The notes: generated by a model from the sequence alone, not told the origin. DNA of 58,009 nt from Paraburkholderia kururiensis JCM 10599 = LMG 19447 (GCF_003986935.1 NZ_RJZE01000035.1:1-58009); one strand, 5' to 3'. Shown: positions 8,577 through 17,236, counted from the stretch's first letter. Program-made: numbers and translations.

Positions 8577-8912
8577 CCTGATTCCGGTGTGGTGAAGAAG
8601 CCGGGAGCGTGCCCGGCGCCGCCTGCCGCAACGTCTTGGCGGGACTGGCCCGACGGGCTGCGGCGGCAGATTCGATCTGGTTTCGCATTCTGCTTGATGC
8701 CGCCACGCCCCGCAACCGGACAAAACAGCGGGCAGAACGGCGAGATAAGCGCGGCAGGCAAGGCCAGCGGCATTTCTACCGCGCTCACCGCCGCGGCCCG
8801 CCACGATCCACCACGGTCCGTCGCCGCCGAGGCACGTCCGCCCTCCTTCCCTGCCCCGCCGCCCGCGCAACGGTAAAATGACGCCTTTCGATTCGCCCTT
8901 TCCCATCACGTC
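8577..8912. other. Intergenic region between apaG and rpe
   Basis: The two genes face apart. Near the rpe end a TAAAAT at 8874-8879 could serve as a -10 box for rpe, giving a leader of about 25 nt. The rest is G/C-rich with no supportable gene or structured RNA. Confidence 0.45.
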
Positions 8913-9602
8913 ATGACGCAATTCCGCATCGCTCCCAGCATCCTGTCCGCAGACTTCGCGCGGCTCGGCGAAGAAGTCCGCAACGTTGTCGCCGCCGGCG
9001 CCGACTGGATTCACTTCGACGTGATGGACAACCACTACGTGCCCAACCTGACGATCGGCCCGCTCGTGTGCGAGGCAATTCGCCCGCACGTCCAGGTGCC
9101 GATCGACGTGCATCTGATGGTGCGTCCCGTCGACCGCATCGTGCCCGACTTCGCCAAGGCCGGCGCGAATCTGATCAGCTTCCATCCCGAAGGTTCGGAC
9201 CACATCGACCGCACGCTCTCGCTGATCCGCGATCACGGCTGCAAGGCGGGCCTCGTGTTCAACCCGGCCACGCCGCTCAACTACCTCGACCACGTGATGG
9301 ACCGGGTCGACCTCGTGCTGATCATGTCGGTGAACCCGGGCTTCGGCGGCCAGTCGTTCATTCCCGAAGCGCTCAACAAGCTGCGCGAGGCACGCCGCCG
9401 CATCGACGCCTATCGCGACAAGACCGGCCGCGAGATTCACCTCGAGGTGGACGGCGGCGTGAAGGTGGACAACATCGCGGAAATCGCGGCAGCCGGAGCG
9501 GACACCTTCGTGGCCGGCTCGGCGATCTTCGGCAAGCCCGACTACCGCGCCGTCATCGACGACATGCGCGGCGCGCTCGCCACCGTGAAGCACGGCCAGT
9601 AA
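8913..9602 (+). CDS. rpe: Ribulose-phosphate 3-epimerase
   Basis: This 229-residue TIM-barrel enzyme interconverts ribulose 5-phosphate and xylulose 5-phosphate in the pentose phosphate pathway or Calvin cycle. The family patterns are complete: IAPSILSADFARLG, the metal-binding HFDVMDNHYVPN, HLMV, the second aspartate in EVDGGVK and the phosphate-binding AGSAIF. The stop codon overlaps the gph start by one base. The rpe-gph-trpE order is a familiar beta-proteobacterial arrangement. Confidence 0.95.
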   Translation: MTQFRIAPSILSADFARLGEEVRNVVAAGADWIHFDVMDNHYVPNLTIGPLVCEAIRPHVQVPIDVHLMVRPVDRIVPDFAKAGANLISFHPEGSDHIDRTLSLIRDHGCKAGLVFNPATPLNYLDHVMDRVDLVLIMSVNPGFGGQSFIPEALNKLREARRRIDAYRDKTGREIHLEVDGGVKVDNIAEIAAAGADTFVAGSAIFGKPDYRAVIDDMRGALATVKHGQ

Positions 9603-10306
9603 TGCGCGCGCCTACCTTCACGGCGCCGCGCATCGAAGCCGCGATCATCGACCTCGACGGCACGATGGTCGATACGGCCGACGACTTCGCCGCGGGCCTC
9701 AACGGCATGCTGGCGCAGCTCGACGCGGAAGAAACCTCGCGCGAGGAAGTGGTCGGCTACGTCGGCAAGGGCTCGGAGCATCTGATTCGCAGCGTGCTCG
9801 CGCCGCGCTTCGCCGAAGACGAAGCGCAAAGCCGCTTCGACGAAGCTCTCGCGCTCTACCAGGACGAGTACGCACGCATCAACGGCCGTTACACGCGGCT
9901 CTATCCCGAAGTGGAAGCGGGCCTTGTCGCGATGCGCGACGCTGGCCTGAAGCTCGCCTGCGTGACCAACAAGCCGCACCGTTTCGCCATCGAACTGCTG
10001 CGGCAATATGGCCTCTTCGACTACTTCAGCGTGATCCTGGGCGGCGACAGCGTGGCGCGTAAAAAGCCCGATCCGCTGCCCATGCTGACGGCGTGCACCG
10101 CGCTCGGCGTGGCGCCGCAGGTCGCGGTGGCTATCGGCGACTCGGAAAACGATGCGCTCGCGGGCCGGGCGGCCGGCATGGCGACGCTCACCGTGCCCTA
10201 CGGCTACAACCATGGCCAGCCTGTACACAAAATCGATTCGGATGGTATAGTCGCCACGTTGCTCGACGCCGCCAAGGCGATCGCGGCGCACAATTCACCG
10301 ACTTGA
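9602..10306 (+). CDS. gph: Phosphoglycolate phosphatase
   Basis: This 234-residue HAD-superfamily phosphatase should hydrolyse 2-phosphoglycolate to glycolate, removing a product of DNA 3'-end repair and of Rubisco oxygenation. HAD motif I is IIDLDGTMVDT, motif II the VTNK segment, motif III the lysine in ARKKPDPLP and motif IV GDSENDALAG. The ATG overlaps the rpe stop codon, so the two are translationally coupled. The 3' end contains a candidate promoter for the trp leader. Confidence 0.9.
   Translation: MRAPTFTAPRIEAAIIDLDGTMVDTADDFAAGLNGMLAQLDAEETSREEVVGYVGKGSEHLIRSVLAPRFAEDEAQSRFDEALALYQDEYARINGRYTRLYPEVEAGLVAMRDAGLKLACVTNKPHRFAIELLRQYGLFDYFSVILGGDSVARKKPDPLPMLTACTALGVAPQVAVAIGDSENDALAGRAAGMATLTVPYGYNHGQPVHKIDSDGIVATLLDAAKAIAAHNSPT
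10222..10251 (+). promoter_or_regulatory. Candidate trp promoter inside the gph 3' end
   Basis: TGTACA at 10222-10227 is followed after 18 bp by TATAGT at 10246-10251. Transcription from about 10258 would give a leader of about 60 nt before trpL. The -35 box matches the consensus at only four of six positions. Confidence 0.4.
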
Positions 10307-10319
10307 ACAGTCCTTCCTC

Positions 10320-10394
10320 ATGTTTCTGAATAAAAAACGGAGTCTGAGCAGCATCGACCGGGGAGCATGGCCCTGGCGTCGCTGGTCGCACTAA
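10320..10394 (+). CDS. trpL: trp operon leader peptide
   Basis: This 24-codon frame lies 13 bp after gph and ends in a segment WPWRRW, with tryptophans at positions 17, 19 and 22, followed by Ser-His-stop. Three Trp codons in six, next to a terminator-like hairpin and upstream of trpE, is the classic layout of ribosome-mediated attenuation: scarcity of charged tRNA-Trp would stall the ribosome and prevent termination. The Shine-Dalgarno sequence is weak. The frame is too short for usual gene callers. The residues and their position are seen directly; the regulatory role is inferred from the well-studied enteric trp leader. Confidence 0.75.
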   Translation: MFLNKKRSLSSIDRGAWPWRRWSH

Positions 10395-10438
10395 CCTCTG
10401 CTGAGGTACGCTGAAGCTCGTCTTCGGCGCTGTTTTTT
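10394..10438 (+). terminator. trp attenuator: hairpin plus intrinsic terminator
   Basis: Directly at the trpL stop is a small hairpin ACCTC/GAGGT (10394-10407). It is followed by an 8-bp stem CGCTGAAG/CTTCGGCG (10409-10416 with 10422-10429, one G-T pair, 5-nt loop) and a run of six T at 10433-10438. This is a factor-independent terminator shape in the right place for an attenuator. I could not resolve a convincing antiterminator pairing by eye. Confidence 0.65.
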
Positions 10439-10778
10439 ACTTCGTTGCGCGTTCCATCCAGCCTTAGTCGTACAGAGGTCTTCCACACCTCGGGCTGCGC
10501 TGGACGCCAGTCCCCTCGCGTTATCCAACTTGTCGTCGTAGTCCCTTCCGGCCGTTCGGGTCATTGCCAGGCCCTTGCAGGCTGTGCGTGCTGCGCGAGC
10601 GTGTACCCTACCCGGTATGCCGCGCGCCGCGCCGGAACGGGATCGCGCCGATGAGTCGGAGAATCGCTGGGACTGCCCGCAGCGCAGGTTCCGCAGGCAA
10701 AACGCCCGCCCCACGCCGGCAACGCAACGCCCCAGACCAGGCCCGTCGACCGGCCGCCAGTATGAACAGGATCGGAAC
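10439..10778 (+). promoter_or_regulatory. Long untranslated trpE leader with a nested hairpin
   Basis: About 340 bp separate the attenuator from the trpE start. A nested hairpin is present: TCCAGC (10457-10462) pairs with GCTGGA (10499-10504), and inside it GAGGT (10475-10479) pairs with ACCTC (10487-10491). The inner GAGGT is also complementary to the ACCTC of the first attenuator hairpin, so alternative folding is possible. No protein-like frame is present. Confidence 0.4.
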
Positions 10779-12272
10779 ATGACCGAACTCGAATTCCAGT
10801 CTCTCGCCAACGAGGGCTACAACCGCATTCCGCTCATCGCCGAGGCGCTCGCCGACCTCGAAACGCCGCTCTCGCTCTACCTGAAGCTCGCGCAGGCCGA
10901 ACGCGCCGGCGCCAATTCGTTCCTGCTCGAATCGGTGGTGGGCGGCGAGCGCTTCGGGCGCTACTCGTTCATCGGCCTGCCCGCGCGCACGCTTGTACGC
11001 ACGCGCAACGGCGTGTCGGAAGTGGTGCGCGACGGCGAGGTTGTCGAAACGCACGAAGGCGATCCGCTCGAATTCATCGCGGCGTTCCAGGCGCGCTTCA
11101 AGGTAGCGCAGCGTCCGGGCCTGCCGCGCTTCTGCGGCGGCCTTGCAGGCTACTTCGGCTACGACGCCGTGCGCTACATCGAGAAGAAGCTGGCCCACAC
11201 GGCACCGCCGGACGACCTCGGCATGCCCGACATCCAGCTGCTGCTCACCGAGGAAGTGGCCGTCATCGACAACCTCGCGGGCAAGCTCTACCTGATCGTC
11301 TACGCCGATCCCGCCACGCCGGAGGCTTACACGAAGGCGAAGCAGCGCCTGCGTGACCTGCGCCAGCGGTTGCGCACCACGGTTCAGCCGCCCGTGACGT
11401 CGGCGAGCGTGCGCACCGAAACTTATCGCGAGTTCAAGAAAGACGACTATCTGGCCGCCGTGCGCAAGGCCAAGGAATACATCGCAGCCGGCGAACTGAT
11501 GCAGGTGCAGGTCGGCCAGCGTCTCACCAAGCCGTATCGCGACAACCCGCTTTCGCTGTACCGCGCGCTGCGTTCGCTGAATCCGTCGCCGTACATGTAC
11601 TACTACAACTTCGGCGACTTCCACGTGGTGGGCGCGTCGCCGGAAATTCTCGTGCGCCAGGAAAAGCGCGGCGAAGACCAGATCGTTACGATCCGGCCGC
11701 TCGCGGGCACGCGTCCGCGCGGTAACACACCCGAGCGTGACGCCGAACTCGCCACCGAACTGCTCAACGACCCGAAGGAAATCGCCGAGCACGTCATGCT
11801 GATCGACCTCGCGCGCAACGACGTGGGCCGCATTGCGCAGATCGGCTCCGTGGCCGTGACCGACAAGATGGTGATCGAAAAGTACTCGCACGTGCAGCAC
11901 ATCGTGAGTTCGGTGGAAGGCAAGCTCAAGCCCGGCATGACGAACTTCGACGTACTGCGCGCCACGTTCCCGGCCGGCACGCTTTCGGGCGCGCCGAAGG
12001 TGCGCGCGATGGAACTGATCGACGAACTCGAGCCCGTGAAGCGCGGTCTGTACGGTGGCGCCGTGGGCTACCTGTCGTTCAGCGGCGAGATGGATCTCGC
12101 CATCGCCATCCGCACCGGGCTCATCCGCAACGGCAATCTGTACGTGCAGGCCGCGGCGGGCATCGTCGCGGATTCCGTGCCCGAGTCCGAATGGCAAGAG
12201 ACCGAGAACAAGGCCCGCGCGGTACTGCGCGCGGCGGAGCAGGTGCAGGACGGCCTCGACAGCGACTTCTGA
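10779..12272 (+). CDS. trpE: Anthranilate synthase component I
   Basis: This 497-residue enzyme makes anthranilate from chorismate using ammonia delivered by TrpG, the first committed step of tryptophan synthesis. The N-terminal domain carries the feedback-site LLES element and the C-terminal chorismate-binding domain carries the family blocks (IRPLAGTRPRG, DPKEIAEHVMLIDLARND, TFPAGTLSGAPKVRAMELIDELE and the terminal GNLYVQAAAGIVADS). The ATG at 10779 gives the family N-terminus (MTELEFQSLANEG); the frame is open upstream but unlike TrpE. It heads trpE-G-D-C and is expected to be under attenuator control. Confidence 0.95.
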   Translation: MTELEFQSLANEGYNRIPLIAEALADLETPLSLYLKLAQAERAGANSFLLESVVGGERFGRYSFIGLPARTLVRTRNGVSEVVRDGEVVETHEGDPLEFIAAFQARFKVAQRPGLPRFCGGLAGYFGYDAVRYIEKKLAHTAPPDDLGMPDIQLLLTEEVAVIDNLAGKLYLIVYADPATPEAYTKAKQRLRDLRQRLRTTVQPPVTSASVRTETYREFKKDDYLAAVRKAKEYIAAGELMQVQVGQRLTKPYRDNPLSLYRALRSLNPSPYMYYYNFGDFHVVGASPEILVRQEKRGEDQIVTIRPLAGTRPRGNTPERDAELATELLNDPKEIAEHVMLIDLARNDVGRIAQIGSVAVTDKMVIEKYSHVQHIVSSVEGKLKPGMTNFDVLRATFPAGTLSGAPKVRAMELIDELEPVKRGLYGGAVGYLSFSGEMDLAIAIRTGLIRNGNLYVQAAAGIVADSVPESEWQETENKARAVLRAAEQVQDGLDSDF

Positions 12273-12285
12273 CCGGAGACAGACC

Positions 12286-12879
12286 ATGTTGCTCATGATC
12301 GACAACTACGACTCGTTCACCTATAACCTGGTCCAGTACTTCGGCGAACTCGGCGAAGACGTGCGGACCTACCGCAACGACGAAATCACGCTCGACGAAA
12401 TCGCGCAGCTCAACCCCGAGCGCATCTGCCTTTCGCCGGGCCCGAGCAATCCGCAGCACGCCGGCATCACGCTCGACGTCCTGCGTCACTTCAGCGGCCG
12501 CATTCCGATTCTCGGCGTGTGCCTTGGCCACCAGGCCATCGGCGAAGCGTTCGGCGGTCGCGTAGTGCGCGCGAAAACCATCATGCACGGCAAGGTGAGC
12601 CAGATCGAAACCGACTGCAAAGGCGTGTTCGCCGACCTGCCGCGCCACTTCAACGTGACGCGTTATCACTCGCTCGCCATCGAGCGCGATACGCTGCCCG
12701 ACTGTCTCGAAATCTCGGCCTGGACCGAAGACGGCGAAATCATGGGCGTGCGCCACAAGACGCTGCCCGTGGAAGGCGTGCAGTTCCACCCGGAATCGAT
12801 TCTGTCGGAGCACGGCCACGCGCTGCTCGAGAACTTCCTGAAGCAGTCGAAACGCGTAGCAGCAGAGCAAGGTGCGTGA
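12286..12879 (+). CDS. trpG: Anthranilate synthase component II (glutamine amidotransferase)
   Basis: This 197-residue class I glutamine amidotransferase supplies ammonia to TrpE. The catalytic triad is visible: Cys79 in GVCLGHQ, His168 and Glu170 in VQFHPES. It starts 13 bp after trpE with GGAG upstream, and its stop codon overlaps an in-frame ATG of the next gene. It is separate from trpD, not fused as in enterics. In some bacteria the same subunit also serves p-aminobenzoate synthesis. Confidence 0.95.
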   Translation: MLLMIDNYDSFTYNLVQYFGELGEDVRTYRNDEITLDEIAQLNPERICLSPGPSNPQHAGITLDVLRHFSGRIPILGVCLGHQAIGEAFGGRVVRAKTIMHGKVSQIETDCKGVFADLPRHFNVTRYHSLAIERDTLPDCLEISAWTEDGEIMGVRHKTLPVEGVQFHPESILSEHGHALLENFLKQSKRVAAEQGA

Positions 12880-12899
12880 TGAAGAGCGGAGCAGACATC

Positions 12900-13928
12900 A
12901 TGATCACCCCACAGGAAGCGCTTCAGCGCACCATCGAACACCGCGAGATTTTTCACGACGAGATGCTGCACCTGATGCGGCTCATCATGCGCGGCGAGCT
13001 GTCGCCGGTGATGACGTCGGCCATTCTCACGGGCCTGCGCGTCAAGAAGGAAACCATCGGTGAGATCACCGCGGCCGCCACCGTGATGCGCGAGTTTTCG
13101 AATCGCGTGAACGTGCCCGATAGCGACAACTTCGTCGATATCGTCGGCACCGGCGGCGACGGCTCGCACACGTTCAACATTTCCACGGCGACCATGTTCG
13201 TGACGGCTGCCGCAGGCGGGCGTGTGGCGAAGCACGGCAACCGCGGCGTGTCGAGCAAGTCGGGCAGCGCGGACGTACTCGAAGCGCTCGGCGTGAACAT
13301 CGACCTGCAACCGGACCAGGTAGCGGCCTCCATCGCCGAAACGGGCATGGGCTTCATGTTCGCGCCCAACCACCATCCCGCGATGAAGAACGTCGCGCCG
13401 GTGCGCCGCGAACTCGGCGTGCGCACCATCTTCAACATTCTTGGCCCGCTCACGAATCCGGCCGGCGCGCCGAATCAGCTGATGGGCGTGTTCCACCCGG
13501 ACCTCGTCGGCATCCAGGTACGCGTCATGCAACGCCTCGGCGCGAAGCACGTGCTCGTGGTGTACGGCAAGGACGGCATGGACGAGGTCTCGCTCGGCGC
13601 GGCTACGCTCGTGGGTGAATTGCGCGACGACGAAGTGCACGAGTACGAGATCCACCCCGAGGACTTCGGCATGCAGATGGTGTCGAACCGCACGCTGAAG
13701 GTGGCCGACGCAAACGAGTCGAAGACGCTGCTGCTCGAAGCGCTCGACAACAAGCCGGGCGTCGCGCGCGAGATCGTGGTGCTGAACGCGGGCACGGCGC
13801 TCTATTCGGCGAACGTGGCGGCGTCAATTGCGGACGGCATCCAGGTGGCGCGCGAAGCGATTGCGAGCGGCCGCGCGCGGGCCAAAGTGGACGAACTGGT
13901 ACGTTTCACGCAGCAATTCAAGCGTTAA
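12900..13928 (+). CDS. trpD: Anthranilate phosphoribosyltransferase
   Basis: This 342-residue enzyme joins anthranilate to phosphoribosyl pyrophosphate. The PRPP-binding loop GTGGDGSHTFNIST and the HGNRGVSSKSGSADVLEALG motif are intact. I place the start at 12900 (MITPQEALQRT), which matches the family N-terminus and has GGAG about 8 nt upstream. An in-frame ATG at 12879 overlaps the trpG stop by one base and would add seven residues (MKSGADI); coupled initiation there cannot be excluded. Confidence 0.93.
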   Translation: MITPQEALQRTIEHREIFHDEMLHLMRLIMRGELSPVMTSAILTGLRVKKETIGEITAAATVMREFSNRVNVPDSDNFVDIVGTGGDGSHTFNISTATMFVTAAAGGRVAKHGNRGVSSKSGSADVLEALGVNIDLQPDQVAASIAETGMGFMFAPNHHPAMKNVAPVRRELGVRTIFNILGPLTNPAGAPNQLMGVFHPDLVGIQVRVMQRLGAKHVLVVYGKDGMDEVSLGAATLVGELRDDEVHEYEIHPEDFGMQMVSNRTLKVADANESKTLLLEALDNKPGVAREIVVLNAGTALYSANVAASIADGIQVAREAIASGRARAKVDELVRFTQQFKR

Positions 13929-13976
13929 CCAACGCAACCATCGAAGCAGTAATCGAAGCGGTAAGGATCGCAAACC

Positions 13977-14762
13977 ATGAGTGACATTCTCCAACGCATC
14001 ATCGCGGTGAAACACGAAGAAGTGCGCGCCGCGCAAGAGAGCGCGCCGCTCGAAGAACTGCGGCTGGCGGCGTCGGCGCGAGACTTGCGCGACTTCGTGG
14101 GCGCCATTCGCGTGAAACACGAAAGCGGCCTCGCCGCCGTGATTGCCGAAGTGAAAAAGGCGAGCCCCTCCAAAGGCGTGCTGCGCGAGCATTTCGTGCC
14201 GGCCGAGATCGCGCGCTCGTATGCCACCCACGGCGCCGCGTGCCTTTCCGTGCTCACCGACGTGCAGTTCTTCCAGGGCAGCGCCGCTTACCTGGAAGAA
14301 GCGCGCGCCGCGTGCAACCTGCCGGTGCTGCGCAAGGACTTCATCGTCGATCCGTATCAGGTGCTCGAAGCGCGCGCCATGGGCGCCGACGCCATCCTGC
14401 TGATCGCCGCCGCGCTCGAAACCTCGCAGATGCAGGAGCTTGAAGCGTACGCGCACTCGCTCGGCCTCGCCGTGCTCGTGGAAGTGCACGACAGCCGCGA
14501 ATTGCAGGAGGCGCTCAAGCTGACCACGCCGCTCATCGGCATCAACAATCGCAATCTGCGGACGTTCGAAACGTCGCTGGAAACCACGCTCGGCATGCTG
14601 CGTTCGATTCCGCACGACCGTATCGTCGTGACCGAATCGGGCATCCTCTCGCGGGCGGACGTCGAGCGCATGCGCGAACACGCGGTGAACACGTTCCTCG
14701 TAGGCGAAGCGTTCATGCGGGCCGCGGAACCGGGCGCGGAGCTTGCGCGCATGTTCTTCTGA
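13977..14762 (+). CDS. trpC: Indole-3-glycerol phosphate synthase
   Basis: This 261-residue TIM barrel closes the indole ring in tryptophan synthesis. Family features are VIAEVKKASPSKGVL (catalytic Lys and Glu region), VLTDVQFFQGS, VLRKDFIVDPYQ and INNRNLRTF, with the terminal VTESGILSRADVERM. It is a stand-alone enzyme, not fused to trpF, and follows trpD by 48 bp in the same operon. The trpF, trpB and trpA genes are not in the window. Confidence 0.95.
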   Translation: MSDILQRIIAVKHEEVRAAQESAPLEELRLAASARDLRDFVGAIRVKHESGLAAVIAEVKKASPSKGVLREHFVPAEIARSYATHGAACLSVLTDVQFFQGSAAYLEEARAACNLPVLRKDFIVDPYQVLEARAMGADAILLIAAALETSQMQELEAYAHSLGLAVLVEVHDSRELQEALKLTTPLIGINNRNLRTFETSLETTLGMLRSIPHDRIVVTESGILSRADVERMREHAVNTFLVGEAFMRAAEPGAELARMFF

Positions 14763-14789
14763 ACCCGCTCATCCGTCCCCTCAGCAGTC

Positions 14790-15443
14790 ATGGCCATTGA
14801 ACGCGAAATCAAACTGGCGTTGCCGCAGGCGCAGGTCGCCACAGCGGCCCAGTTTTTCACCGCGCGCGCCGGTCACGCCGGCCACGCCATCCGGCTCGAA
14901 AACGCCTACTTCGACACGCCGCAACTCACGCTTTCCACGGCCAGAAGCGCACTGCGTCTGCGCCGCACGCCGCAGGGCTGGCTGCAGACTTTCAAGACCG
15001 CGGGCAACGCCACCGGCGGACTGCACGCGCGGCACGAATGGGAAATGCCCGTGGCCGGCGCGGCGCTCGAAATCGACGCGCTGCTCGCGGCCTGCGACGA
15101 ACCCTCGGCCGCCGCGGCACTGCAGAGCGCCGCACCGCATCTGATCGAACTCTTCCGCACGGACTTCACACGCACGCTGTGGGAGATCCACACGGATGCC
15201 GCCGACGTGGAAGCCGCCATCGACCAGGGCGAAGTCGTGGCAGAGGTGAATGGCGGTTCACCGGCGGCGCAAGTGCGCCGCATGCCGATCTGCGAGATCG
15301 AGCTGGAACTCAAGCGCGGCGACGAAGCCGTGCTGCACGCACTCGCGGCCGAACTCGGCCGGCTCGTTCCTGGCCTCGCTCCGGACAACGTCAGCAAAGC
15401 CCAGCGCGGCTACCGGCTGCGCGAAGCCACGCGCGGAGATTGA
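14790..15443 (+). CDS. CYTH-domain protein, probable inorganic triphosphatase
   Basis: This 217-residue protein starts with the CYTH signature ExExK (EREIKL at residues 4-9), followed by the basic and acidic tunnel strands: FDTP, ALRLRR, TFKT, HEWE, EVNGG and CEIELELKRG. CYTH proteins bind triphosphates with divalent metal; bacterial members such as the YgiF N-terminal domain hydrolyse inorganic triphosphate, while others are class IV adenylate cyclases. There is no CHAD domain, which often accompanies it. It starts 27 bp after trpC and is probably in the same transcript, without an obvious link to tryptophan. Confidence 0.82.
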   Translation: MAIEREIKLALPQAQVATAAQFFTARAGHAGHAIRLENAYFDTPQLTLSTARSALRLRRTPQGWLQTFKTAGNATGGLHARHEWEMPVAGAALEIDALLAACDEPSAAAALQSAAPHLIELFRTDFTRTLWEIHTDAADVEAAIDQGEVVAEVNGGSPAAQVRRMPICEIELELKRGDEAVLHALAAELGRLVPGLAPDNVSKAQRGYRLREATRGD

Positions 15444-15476
15444 GCCGCCACGCTTTTGCTGCGACACTTGCGCGCC

Positions 15477-16322
15477 ATGACCTCAGCCTCCCGTTCCCGA
15501 TCCCGATCGCCGCAGACGTCCGCGGCATCGCAGCCCTCGCTCTTCGACGACGAGAACGCGTCCGTTGACGTGCAGCCGACCGCCGCTGCTTCCTCGTCGC
15601 ACCCGCCGTTGCTCGAAGATCAGTTCGACGCGCTGCCGCCCGCCTGGCGCGAGCATTTGCGTCCATTCATGGAAAGCGACGCCTACGCGCCGCTGTGCCG
15701 GTTCGTGGACGGCGAGCGCGCCGCCGGCAAGACCGTCTATCCCGCCGACGTGTTTCGTGCGCTGCGCCTGACCTCGCCCGACGAGGTGAAGGTGGTGATC
15801 CTGGGTCAGGACCCGTACCACGGTGAAGACCGCGGCACGCCGCAGGCACATGGCCTCGCCTTTTCGGTGCCGCCGTCGGTGCGGCCGCCGCCGTCGCTGC
15901 GCAATATCTTCAAGGAGATCGCGGCCAATTTCGGGCATGACGTGCCGCAGCACGGCTGCCTCGACACCTGGGCGCGCCAGGGCGTGCTGCTGCTCAACAC
16001 GGTGCTCACGGTCGAACGTGACCAGGCGGCGAGCCACGCGAAGCGCGGCTGGGAGCAATGCACGGACACGCTGATCCACGAACTGGCCATGCGTCACGAG
16101 CATCTCGTGTTCATGCTGTGGGGCGCGCATGCGCAGGCAAAGCGCGCGCTGCTGGCGGGCCGGCCGCACTGCGTGCTGGAGGCGCCGCATCCGTCGCCGC
16201 TCTCGGCGCATCGCGGCTTTCTGGGTTGCCGGCACTTCGCGCTTGCGAACGACTATCTGCAGACACACGGCCGCGCGCCCATCGACTGGCGGTTGCCCGA
16301 CGAGGCCGAAGTACTCGCCTGA
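15477..16322 (+). CDS. ung: Uracil-DNA glycosylase (family 1)
   Basis: This 281-residue enzyme removes uracil from DNA in base-excision repair. The water-activating loop GQDPYHG is at residues 110-116 with Asp112, and the HPSPLSAHRGFLG leucine/DNA-intercalation loop is near the C-terminus. The first ~45 residues are a Ser/Pro-rich low-complexity extension (SRSRSRSPQTS...) with a QPSLFDDEN segment that resembles a clamp- or SSB-binding tail; extensions of this kind are usual in Burkholderia Ung. An ATG/TTG further upstream is possible, but 15477 matches the family start. Confidence 0.93.
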   Translation: MTSASRSRSRSPQTSAASQPSLFDDENASVDVQPTAAASSSHPPLLEDQFDALPPAWREHLRPFMESDAYAPLCRFVDGERAAGKTVYPADVFRALRLTSPDEVKVVILGQDPYHGEDRGTPQAHGLAFSVPPSVRPPPSLRNIFKEIAANFGHDVPQHGCLDTWARQGVLLLNTVLTVERDQAASHAKRGWEQCTDTLIHELAMRHEHLVFMLWGAHAQAKRALLAGRPHCVLEAPHPSPLSAHRGFLGCRHFALANDYLQTHGRAPIDWRLPDEAEVLA

Positions 16323-16360
16323 ACGGGGCGACACGCCGCCCGGCTCGATCGCCAAAGAAA

Positions 16361-16391
16361 AACGCCATGGAACGTCGTGTTCCATGGCGTT
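16361..16391. terminator. Bidirectional intrinsic terminator between ung and azoR
   Basis: A perfect 13-bp inverted repeat AACGCCATGGAAC/GTTCCATGGCGTT with a 5-nt loop has A-rich sequence on its left and TTTTC on its right. It lies between two converging genes and can end both transcripts. Confidence 0.8.
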
Positions 16392-16434
16392 TTCATGTCC
16401 GGCGTTGCCGCCGGCAGATCTGATACGTGATCGC

Positions 16435-17031
16435 TCAGACCGTCGCAATCGCCTCGCGCGCGCCGGCCAGCGCCGCGCTTGCCGCATCGGGACCCATGTT
16501 CAGGCCTTCGGCGTAGATGAAGTCGACGTCCGTGATGCCGATGAAGCCGAGGAACGTCTTGATGTACGGCGTCTGCGAATCCGCGGGGGTGCCGGCGTAC
16601 TTGCCGCCGCGCGCCGAAACCACATACACCTTCTTGCCCTTCACCAGACCTTCGGGACCGTTCTCCGTGTAACGGAACGTGATGCCGGCGCGGGCGAGCT
16701 GGTCGAAGTAAGCCTTGAGCTGCGTCGACACGCCGAAGTTGTACATCGGGGCGCCGATCACGACGATGTCGGCGGCTTGCAGTTCGGCGATCAGCGCGTC
16801 ACTGCGCGCGGCGATGGCTTGCTGCTCCGGCGTGCGCTGCTCGGCCGGCGTGAAGAAGGCGCCCAGCACGGCGTCGTCGAGGTGCGGCAGCGCGTCGGCC
16901 AGCAGGTCGCGGACGACAACCTTCGCGCCCGGCTTCGACTGTTGCAGCTTTGTGGTGAGTTCGGTGGCGAGCAGCGTCGACTGCGCGCCTTGCGAGCGGG
17001 CTGCCGAGTTGATTTGCAGAATCGTGGTCAT
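16435..17031 (-). CDS. azoR: FMN-dependent NADH:azoreductase / quinone reductase
   Basis: This 198-residue flavodoxin-like protein has the AzoR size and the phosphate-binding N-terminus (INSAARSQGAQST), the GAPMYNFGVSTQLKAYFDQLARAGITF flavin loop and the SARGGKY motif. It should reduce quinones and azo dyes by two electrons with NADH, and probably protects against quinone stress. GGAG lies 7 nt before the ATG at 17031. The 205 bp upstream hold no gene. Confidence 0.92.
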   Translation of the reverse strand: MTTILQINSAARSQGAQSTLLATELTTKLQQSKPGAKVVVRDLLADALPHLDDAVLGAFFTPAEQRTPEQQAIAARSDALIAELQAADIVVIGAPMYNFGVSTQLKAYFDQLARAGITFRYTENGPEGLVKGKKVYVVSARGGKYAGTPADSQTPYIKTFLGFIGITDVDFIYAEGLNMGPDAASAALAGAREAIATV

Positions 17032-17236
17032 GTTTGGCTCCATCCGGTTTCGGAACGCGCAGATGTCGCGCGAGTGGGGCCATTCTGTGGATTCGCCGGC
17101 GCGCGAAAAAGTATCGCGGCGGCGAAGCATTGTTGCATCGGTGGAACAATCGGCGGCTGGAGGCTCGGCCGACGGCCGGCCGCGCGCGGGAGACAGGTCG
17201 CGGACGTTTGCGCCCTGTCCGCCTTCCTGCCACCGT

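Noticed and set aside
8878..8916. Small upstream frame (MTPFDSPFPITS) whose stop overlaps the rpe start
   Set aside because: Its ATG overlaps the likely -10 box of rpe, so it would not be transcribed.
10608..12305. 565-codon open frame on the minus strand opposite trpE
   Set aside because: It is a shadow of trpE in G/C-rich DNA; its sequence is dominated by His, Arg, Glu and Val without family resemblance, while trpE is certain.
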